Origin: JAHEDH01 sp965364515
Lineage (GTDB): Bacteria; Actinomycetota; Acidimicrobiia; Spongiisociales; ZC4RG35
Reading direction: 5' to 3'
Assembly: GCA_965364515.1 (NCBI GenBank)
Contig: CBDTXZ010000146.1
Span: forward strand, 1 to 7,694
Length of the DNA: 7,694 nt
Under the pieces are notes generated by a model. That model had not been told where the DNA came from, did not search any database, and saw nothing but the letters and a program-made list of their open reading frames with translations. The translations under genes were made by a program, and so were the position numbers. Positions 1-4,610 of this stretch are shown in pieces (within the stretch, counting starts at the first letter, position 1; every line of letters begins with the position of its first letter).

Positions 1-1
1 C

Positions 2-214
2 ATCCAGGGTCTCCGGAGGGCGCAGTACATCGCTGCGGTGGGCGAGATCGTGGCACGGGGCCTCCCGCATTCCTTCGAACCCGGCTGGGCACGCGACCCC
101 TTGTTCCACGAGGTGCTTCTCCAGTATGTGGACGTCGTGGCGGGTGAGGAGCGCAGCCATCTCGAAGCCTCATCTCGTCGATCGATCTCCGCTACCGCCT
201 CGTCATCGAGCTGA
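2..214 (+). CDS. Possible 3' end of an unidentified protein gene (partial)
   Basis: A reading frame enters from the left edge and runs 70 codons to a TGA at 212-214. The first 56 or so residues look protein-like, for example WARDPLFHEVLLQYVDVV. By hand count over 53 codons, G+C is about 77% at position 1, 42% at position 2 and 81% at position 3, which is a coding-like pattern. The last 14 codons turn Ser/Arg-rich with poorer third positions. From about base 169 another frame (LISSIDLRYRLVIELTS) has better codon use, so a frameshift or decayed end is possible. I recognise no family. The minus strand is also open here: an ATG at 160, with GAGG seven bases upstream, would run off the left edge as MAALLTRHDVHILEKHL. 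The two frames share codon register, so composition cannot separate them firmly. The plus reading is slightly favoured. Confidence 0.35.
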   Translation: MQGLRRAQYIAAVGEIVARGLPHSFEPGWARDPLFHEVLLQYVDVVAGEERSHLEASSRRSISATASSSS

Positions 215-537
215 CGTCGGCGCGAAGCACGTCTCGACCACTCCGAAACCCAGAAAGGCCAGCCGGTACGACGTCATCACGATCTCGCGCGTCCGCCATC
301 GATAAATGGCGGGATCCATCCCACTGTCGTCGTGGTGCAGCGCAGAGAACGAGCCACCGGGGTCGGGCTGGCGCCCTCCCGCTATCGGCTCTCAGCTATC
401 AGCTATCTGCCCCATCCTGATCAGGAATCAGTTCCGTGCAGTCGGAGCTTGGCGAACCGAACACAGGTGCGCCGGCCGACCCTGATGGCTGAACGCTGAG
501 AACAGACAGCACCTGCGGGCGACGAGCGGTGAGCCCG
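215..537. other. Non-coding region downstream of prfA
   Basis: No convincing gene is seen on either strand. All three minus frames after the prfA stop close within about 130 bases, so the prmC (hemK) gene that often follows prfA is absent. Short structured elements are present. An inverted repeat CCGCCAT / ATGGCGG (293-299 and 306-312) has a 6-nt loop. A low-complexity patch at 380-408 repeats GCTATC and CAGCTATC. TCCTGATCAGGA at 415-426 is a perfect palindrome. None has a T-run that would make it a standard intrinsic terminator. The region looks like a spacer with repeat-like content. Confidence 0.6.
380..408. repeat. Short CTATC-type degenerate tandem repeat
   Basis: The segment contains GCTATCGGCT, then CAGCTATCAGCTATCTG, that is three GCTATC words spaced by 8 to 13 bases, with CAGCTATC twice in tandem. 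A related word, CGCTATCCGCT, occurs at 7323-7333 in the other intergenic region of this window. This may belong to a dispersed intergenic repeat family. With only two sites visible that is inference. Confidence 0.35.
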
Positions 538-549
538 TCAGTCGGGCTC
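531..549 (-). terminator. Hairpin spanning the prfA stop codon
   Basis: GAGCCCG (531-537) and CGGGCTC (543-549) form a perfect 7-bp stem. The 5-nt loop (ACTGA on the minus strand) contains the prfA stop codon TGA. In the prfA transcript it would mark the 3' end of the coding region. No U-tract follows, so it is not a classical intrinsic terminator. It could be a U-tract-less stop, a 3' stabilising hairpin, or chance. Confidence 0.4.
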
Positions 550-1608
550 GAGTGCGCTCGTGATCTCGGCTTCGGTCAGGGGGTCGATGAGAACATCGAG
601 ATCACCATCGAGAATGGCGTCGAGCTTGTAGACGGTCAGCTCGATCCGGTGGTCGGTGACCCGGCTCTCCTTGTAGTTGTAGGTACGGATCTTCTCGGAT
701 CGATCTCCGGTGCCGACCATCGATCTCCGCGCCCCTGCCAACTCGGCATGACGACGCTCCATCTCGGCCTGATACAACCGCGCCCGGAGGATCCTGAAAG
801 CCTTCTCCTTGTTCTGCAGCTGACTCTTCTCGTCCTGACAGGTGACGACCAGACCGGTCGGCTCGTGAGTGAGTCTGACCGCCGAGTCGGTGGTGTTGAC
901 CGACTGTCCGCCGGGCCCGCTCGATCGGAACACGTCGACACGGACGTCATTCGGGTCGAGATCGACATCGACCGCCTCGACCTCCGGCAACACGGCTGCA
1001 GTTGCGGTGGAGGTGTGGATCCGCCCCTGCGATTCCGTCTTCGGAACCCGTTGGACCCGGTGGACACCCGATTCGAATTTGAACTTCGAGTACGCACCGG
1101 TGCCTCTGACCGAGAGGGTGACCTTCGTGTACCCGCCTGCCTCCGACTCGGCGACGTCCATCAACTCGGTCTTGAAGCCTTCCCGCTCGGCGTAGCGCCC
1201 GTACATTCTCGCCAGGTCACCAGCCCAGATCGCAGCCTCGTCGCCACCGGCCGCCGCCCGGATCTCGATGAGCACGTCACGGTCGTCGTTCTCGTCGCGG
1301 GGAGCGAGCGCAAGGCGCAACTCGGACTCGAGACGGTCGATCTCTCCCGCACGCTCGTCTGCAATGGCCATGAGCTCGTCGCCCAGTTCCGGATCCTCTG
1401 CGGCCAACTCGAGGGCTTCGGCACGATCGGTGGTCGCCTGGCGCAGTCGGCTCCAGAGGTCCAGGACCCCGCTGATGTGGGAATGGCGTCGACCCAGATC
1501 GGCGAGACGATCGGGGTCGCTGCCGACGTCGGGGTCACCCAGCGCCTCGGTGACCTCGGCGAACTCGACTTGGAGATCCTCCAGCAGCTCGAGAAAGCGC
1601 GGATCCAC
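538..1608 (-). CDS. prfA: Peptide chain release factor 1 (RF1)
   Basis: RF1 reads UAA and UAG stop codons in the ribosomal A site and triggers release of the finished peptide. The 356-residue product has the family's normal length. It has an N-terminal helical domain (about 1-105), the stop-recognition region with HRVQRVPKTESQGRIHTS (183-200), and the catalytic loop RSSGPGGQSVNTTDSAVRLTH (228-248). GGQ is at 233-235, and Gln235 is the residue normally methylated by PrmC. The recognition tripeptide is P-x-T (PKT, 189-191), which marks RF1; RF2 has SPF. I chose GTG at 1608 as start: it gives the standard N-terminus VDPRFLELLEDL. A longer open frame upstream (to 1965) only overlaps the DUF1385 gene and has an Arg-rich, non-RF1 sequence. 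The start lies 2 nt after the DUF1385 stop, with no clear Shine-Dalgarno sequence, so translational coupling is likely. The stop is TGA, which RF2 reads. Confidence 0.97.
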   Translation of the reverse strand: MDPRFLELLEDLQVEFAEVTEALGDPDVGSDPDRLADLGRRHSHISGVLDLWSRLRQATTDRAEALELAAEDPELGDELMAIADERAGEIDRLESELRLALAPRDENDDRDVLIEIRAAAGGDEAAIWAGDLARMYGRYAEREGFKTELMDVAESEAGGYTKVTLSVRGTGAYSKFKFESGVHRVQRVPKTESQGRIHTSTATAAVLPEVEAVDVDLDPNDVRVDVFRSSGPGGQSVNTTDSAVRLTHEPTGLVVTCQDEKSQLQNKEKAFRILRARLYQAEMERRHAELAGARRSMVGTGDRSEKIRTYNYKESRVTDHRIELTVYKLDAILDGDLDVLIDPLTEAEITSALEPD

Positions 1609-1610
1609 GG

Positions 1611-2564
1611 TCAGCGGGCGTAGGCATCGAGCGCCGACTGGGGCAGACCGCCCCGGTCTACGACCTCGGCCACCAGATCGTCGCTCAACGCAGAAAGCAG
1701 CGAGGTGACGGCCACCTCGATCATCGGCTGTTCGGGACGGGCCGTCGTGAGCTTCTGCAGCCACAGACCCGGAGCGGCCAACATCCCTGCGAACCGCTCC
1801 CCACCGTTCGTCCCGGACCACTTGAGGATCTCGTAGCTGATGCCGGCGACGAGCGGGATCCCGATCACACGGCTGAGGATCAGGATGAGCCAGTCGGCCC
1901 GACCGACGATCGTGAACAGCACGATCGAGATCACGATCACGAGGAGAAGGAAGCTGGTACCGCAACGAGGGTGCTCAGGGTCGTATCGCTCCACCGACTC
2001 GACCGACAGCGGCTGACCGGCCTCGAACGCATGGATGGCCATGTGCTCTGCACCGTGATACTGGAACACCCTGGCGATCTCCTTCGACCGGCCGAGCGCC
2101 CAGATGTACGCCACGAAGATGACGATCCGGATGACCGCCTCGAGTGTGGCGAACACGATCTCGGACTCGCCGGAGACGGCGTTGGCGATGGCCGCAGGAG
2201 CGACGATGAACAGGCCGGCGAACAGTACGAAGGCCAGCAGCATCGATCCGGCAATCTCGAGCTTGGAGAGCTCCTTCTCCTCCTCACCGACCGACTTCTG
2301 TGCCGACCACGAAAGAGCACGGAAGCCGAGCGTGAGAGACTCGCCCAACACGAGCACGCCCCGAACGAAGGGCACCTTCGCCCATCGCGACCGAGACGAC
2401 AGCTTGGGAAGATCGTGACGTTGCGCTTCGATCACGCCGTCCGGCCTGCGGACGGCGACCGCCCAGCCGCTCGGGGCGCGCATCATCACCCCTTCGAGCA
2501 CTGCCTGACCCCCTACGCTGAGGGGGTCAGACGTGATCTGTGGATCGGTTGATTCTGCCGTCAT
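1611..2564 (-). CDS. DUF1385 / YqhQ-type integral membrane protein, function unknown
   Basis: The 317-residue protein opens with the family signature VGGQAVLEGVMMRAP (17-31). A soluble stretch follows, then predicted membrane segments at about 104-127, 136-157, 203-221 and 224-245. Conserved polar motifs sit next to these helices: FQYHGAEHMAIHAFE (167-181) and HPRCGTSF (198-205). Their His, Glu and Cys residues could bind a metal, but that is inference. The C-terminal part (WLQKLTTARPEQPMIEVAV) is also typical. The family includes Bacillus subtilis YqhQ. No biochemical role is established, though some databases label it a predicted metal-dependent enzyme. The gene lies 19 nt after rpmE and 2 nt before prfA, so it is probably in their transcript. 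ATG at 2564 has no clear Shine-Dalgarno sequence; a hairpin fills the space instead, and a second stronger hairpin lies within codons 12-20. Confidence 0.9.
   Translation of the reverse strand: MTAESTDPQITSDPLSVGGQAVLEGVMMRAPSGWAVAVRRPDGVIEAQRHDLPKLSSRSRWAKVPFVRGVLVLGESLTLGFRALSWSAQKSVGEEEKELSKLEIAGSMLLAFVLFAGLFIVAPAAIANAVSGESEIVFATLEAVIRIVIFVAYIWALGRSKEIARVFQYHGAEHMAIHAFEAGQPLSVESVERYDPEHPRCGTSFLLLVIVISIVLFTIVGRADWLILILSRVIGIPLVAGISYEILKWSGTNGGERFAGMLAAPGLWLQKLTTARPEQPMIEVAVTSLLSALSDDLVAEVVDRGGLPQSALDAYAR
2505..2530 (-). other. 10-bp perfect inverted repeat in the 5' coding region of the DUF1385 gene
   Basis: CTGACCCCCT (2505-2514) and AGGGGGTCAG (2521-2530) are perfectly complementary and separated by 6 nt. 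In the transcript they give a very GC-rich hairpin covering codons 12-20, about 34 nt after the start codon. This codes the conserved DPLSVGGQ entry to the family signature, so protein constraint explains part of the sequence. No U-tract follows. It could slow translation or separate expression of rpmE from the genes below it; that role is inference. Confidence 0.6.
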
Positions 2565-2582
2565 CGGATCGGTGAGATCCGA
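2564..2582 (-). promoter_or_regulatory. Hairpin filling the rpmE-DUF1385 gap and touching the start codon
   Basis: TCGGATC (minus strand, 2582-2576) pairs with GATCCGA (2570-2564) around the 5-nt loop TCACC. The last paired base is the A of the DUF1385 ATG. The 7-bp stem takes up nearly all of the 19-nt gap where a Shine-Dalgarno sequence would be expected, and none is seen. It may reduce independent initiation, or protect the rpmE 3' end. Confidence 0.5.
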
Positions 2583-2583
2583 A

Positions 2584-2847
2584 TCACTCGGCGTCGCTGG
2601 AGTCCGAGCCTGCTGCTTCGGCCTTCTGGCGCTTCTTCGACTTCACCGGGGTGTTGGCGTACCGCTTCTGGAAACGCTCGACCCGGCCTCCCGAGTCGAC
2701 GAGCTTCTGACGACCGGTGAAGAACGGATGGCATTCGTTGCACAGCTCGAGGTGAAGCGAGTCGGCGGTGGAACGCGTCACGAAAGTGTTGCCACACGAA
2801 CAACTGACGGTGACCTCTTTGTAGTCGGGATGGATGTCGGCCTTCAT
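2584..2847 (-). CDS. rpmE: 50S ribosomal protein L31 (zinc-binding type)
   Basis: L31 is a small large-subunit protein that helps bridge the two ribosomal subunits. The 87-residue product starts MKADIHPDYKEVTVSCSCG and contains CNECHPFFTGRQKLVDSGGR. Cys16, Cys18, Cys36 and Cys39 match the four zinc-ligand positions of the C+ (zinc-bound) form. A C- paralogue lacking these would normally be made under zinc starvation; none is seen here. A Lys-rich stretch and an acidic tail (SDSSDAE) extend it beyond the roughly 70-residue E. coli protein. ATG at 2847 was chosen because it gives the exact family N-terminus and has a purine-rich site (GAGAGGAAGAC) just upstream. The longer upstream frame codes Arg/Ser-rich sequence overlapping rho. 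The gene begins 16 nt after the rho stop, and its ribosome-binding region overlaps the end of rho. Confidence 0.96.
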   Translation of the reverse strand: MKADIHPDYKEVTVSCSCGNTFVTRSTADSLHLELCNECHPFFTGRQKLVDSGGRVERFQKRYANTPVKSKKRQKAEAAGSDSSDAE

Positions 2848-2863
2848 GTCTTCCTCTCTCCTC

Positions 2864-4447
2864 TCAGTTGCCGCTCTTGGCGACGTCGTCGAGGAACTCA
2901 CTGTTCGATGCGCTGTTCTTGAGCCGGTCGGTGAGGAGCTCCAGCGCCGCACCGGGTTCGAGTGCGAGCAGAACTCTCCTGAGCTTCCACACCTGTGCCA
3001 GCTCACGTCTGTCGAACAGCAATTCTTCGCGTCGTGTTCCCGACGCCTCGATGTCGATCGCAGGGTAGATCCGTTTGTCCGCCAGCTTTCGATCGAGACG
3101 GAGCTCCATGTTGCCGGTGCCCTTGAACTCCTCGAAGATCACTTCGTCCATCTTCGAGCCGGTCTCGACCAGCGCCGTACCGAGGATGGTGAGGCTGCCA
3201 CCTTCTTCGATGTTTCGAGCGGCGCCGAAGAAGCGCTTCGGCGGGTAGAGCGCCTGGCTGTCCACACCACCAGAAAGGATCCGACCCGAGGCCGGCGTCG
3301 CCAGGTTGTGGGCTCGGGCCAACCGCGTGATCGAGTCGAGGAGGATCACGACGTCGACACCTGTCTCGACGAGACGCTTCGCCCGCTCGATTGCGAGCTC
3401 CGAAACCTGGGTGTGCTCCTCGGCAGGACGATCGAAGGTGGAGTAGATGACCTCGCCCTTCACCGACCGCTGCATGTCGGTCACTTCCTCAGGCCGTTCG
3501 TCGACCAGCACGACCATGAGATAGCACTCGGGGTTGTTGGTCGTGATCGACTGGGCGATCTCCTTGAGCACCGTCGTCTTTCCTGCCTTGGGCGGAGAGA
3601 CGATGAGGCCGCGCTGGCCCTTGCCGATGGGTGCGATCAGGTCGACGATCCGGGTCAGGGTGCTGTCCGTCTTCCCCTCGATCTCGAGCTTGAGGCGTTG
3701 ATCGGGGAACAGTGGTGTCAGCTTCTCGAACTTCGGGCGCTTCCGCGCTTCTTCGACGTTGAGGCCGTTGACGGTCTCGATCCGTGTGATCGCTGCGAAC
3801 TTCTCCTGGCTGCGTGGAGCCCGCACCGGGCCCTTGATCTCGTCGCCCTTTCGGAGGCCGAACTTGCGAACCTGGCTCGCAGACACGTAGACGTCCTTCT
3901 CGCCGGGCAGATAGCCGGTGACGCGAAGGAAGCCGTACCCCTCGGGGAGGATGTCGAGCATCCCCTCGCGGACTTCCTGCTCGCCTTCCGGCTGATCGTT
4001 GTCCTGGTTGCGGTTGCGGTTGCGGTTGCGCTTCCGGTTTCGGTTGCGGTTGCCGTCGTTGCGGTCGCCGCCGCCCTGGTTGCTCCCGCCTTGATTGTTC
4101 CCGCCTTGATTGTTCCCGCCTTGATTGCTCCCGCTCTGACCGTCGTTGCTGTTCTTCTCGCCGCCTTCGCTGTCACGCCCGCGGCTGCCGTCGTCCGAAT
4201 CGCTCTTCGAACCGTCCGACGAATCGGAGTCCCCACCGCCGGACTTGTCGTCCTGAGATCTCGGAGTGGCGGCAGGCAATTCGATGTTGTCGGTGGGGTC
4301 GCTCCCGTTCGAAGCGGCTTTGCCGGCCTCGACGAGGGCGGCGATGATCTTGGCTTTCTGGAGTCCGCTGGCATCGATGCCGGCTGCGCTTGCGATCTCT
4401 CGAAGCTCTCCAACCGATTTGCTCTGGAGTTGGGCCCTGGTGCTCAT
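2864..4447 (-). CDS. rho: Transcription termination factor Rho, with a long Asn/Gly/Arg-rich insertion
   Basis: Rho is a hexameric RNA-dependent ATPase/translocase that ends transcription of untranslated RNA. The 527-residue protein has a Rho N-terminal helical domain (about 7-41), a low-complexity insertion (about 43-158), a cold-shock-like RNA-binding domain with EGYGFLR (169-175), and the RecA-type motor. Visible motor elements are Walker A SPPKAGKTT (284-292), VDERPEEV with the expected catalytic Glu317, Walker B VDVVILLDSITR (364-375), the Q-loop region SGGVDSQAL, the R-loop region FKGTGNMELRLDRK, and arginine-finger candidate Arg472 in SGTRREELL. The insertion has a Ser/Asp-rich part, four NQGG-like units and an RNRNRN tract, and accounts for most of the length beyond the 419-residue E. 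coli protein. Such insertions are typical of actinobacterial Rho and add RNA-binding surface. ATG at 4447 has a strong Shine-Dalgarno sequence (GAGAGGAG, 4451-4458). Its own promoter lies upstream. Confidence 0.98.
   Translation of the reverse strand: MSTRAQLQSKSVGELREIASAAGIDASGLQKAKIIAALVEAGKAASNGSDPTDNIELPAATPRSQDDKSGGGDSDSSDGSKSDSDDGSRGRDSEGGEKNSNDGQSGSNQGGNNQGGNNQGGSNQGGGDRNDGNRNRNRKRNRNRNRNQDNDQPEGEQEVREGMLDILPEGYGFLRVTGYLPGEKDVYVSASQVRKFGLRKGDEIKGPVRAPRSQEKFAAITRIETVNGLNVEEARKRPKFEKLTPLFPDQRLKLEIEGKTDSTLTRIVDLIAPIGKGQRGLIVSPPKAGKTTVLKEIAQSITTNNPECYLMVVLVDERPEEVTDMQRSVKGEVIYSTFDRPAEEHTQVSELAIERAKRLVETGVDVVILLDSITRLARAHNLATPASGRILSGGVDSQALYPPKRFFGAARNIEEGGSLTILGTALVETGSKMDEVIFEEFKGTGNMELRLDRKLADKRIYPAIDIEASGTRREELLFDRRELAQVWKLRRVLLALEPGAALELLTDRLKNSASNSEFLDDVAKSGN
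4006..4053. repeat. Hexamer tandem repeat encoding the Rho Arg-Asn tract
   Basis: Eight consecutive 6-bp units on the plus strand, six of them exactly GGTTGC and two variants (GCTTCC, GGTTTC), encode alternating Arg and Asn (NRNRNRKRNRNRNRN) in Rho at about residues 133-147. The near-perfect repetition at the DNA level points to slippage-driven growth. Because the unit is a multiple of three, gain or loss keeps the frame. Confidence 0.85.
4076..4135. repeat. 15-bp tandem repeat, four copies, encoding NQGG units in Rho
   Basis: Four 15-bp units in a row: CTGGTTGCTCCCGCC, then TTGATTGTTCCCGCC twice exactly, then TTGATTGCTCCCGCT. On the coding strand each gives a five-residue unit of the type (G/S)-(S/N)-N-Q-G (residues 105-124). 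The two middle copies are identical, which suggests recent duplication. The unit length keeps the reading frame. Confidence 0.9.
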
Positions 4448-4568
4448 GTGCTCCTCTCAGGCCGCCGCGATGGCGATGTGGATGGGATTGCGAGGCTCGT
4501 GCGCGAGCGCATACGCGAAAAGTCCCGGGGAAAGGGGATATCGAATCCGTCCGAGGAGTGATTCGATG
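4448..4568 (-). promoter_or_regulatory. rho 5' leader
   Basis: If transcription starts near 4568, about 7 nt below the -10 box, rho has a leader of about 120 nt. It contains a C-rich stretch (CCCCTTTCCCCGGG on the minus strand) and a small perfect hairpin, GCTCG / CGAGC at 4495-4499 and 4504-4508 with a 4-nt loop. Rho commonly controls its own gene through its leader, and a C-rich unstructured stretch would suit Rho binding. That is inference. No ORF is evident in the leader. Confidence 0.4.
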
Positions 4569-4574
4569 TACGAA

Positions 4575-4602
4575 ATCATAGCAACCTGTCGCCCTCAGGC
4601 AA
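4575..4602 (-). promoter_or_regulatory. Sigma70-type promoter for the rho-rpmE-DUF1385-prfA unit
   Basis: On the minus strand, TTGCCT (4602-4597) and TATGAT (4580-4575) are separated by 16 nt. The -10 box matches TATAAT at five of six positions and the -35 box matches TTGACA at four of six. It lies between the thrC stop and the rho start, in one of the few AT-richer patches of the window. It is the best promoter candidate visible. Confidence 0.65.
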
Positions 4603-4610
4603 CTCCGCTG

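Noticed and set aside
293..312. Hairpin CCGCCAT/ATGGCGG as the prfA terminator
   Set aside because: It is more than 220 bases below the stop and no T-run follows. Kept only as a note in the intergenic entry.
529..1623. 364-codon open frame on the plus strand opposite prfA
   Set aside because: It mirrors the prfA coding region in the same codon register and has no recognisable motifs.
1609..1965. N-terminal extension of prfA to an upstream start at 1965
   Set aside because: It would add 119 Arg-rich residues overlapping the DUF1385 gene. RF1 homology and the normal 356-residue length begin at GTG 1608.
2848..3006. N-terminal extension of rpmE to 3006
   Set aside because: The added residues are Ser/Arg-rich and overlap rho. 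The MKADIHP start matches the L31 family and has a ribosome site.
4006..4135. Tandem repeats as a CRISPR-like array
   Set aside because: The units are contiguous, 6 and 15 bp, in frame within rho, with no spacers.
2834..4561. 575-codon open frame on the plus strand opposite rho
   Set aside because: Antisense to the whole of rho. Its Val/Ala-rich stretch is just the complement of the Asn/Arg repeats, not a membrane domain.
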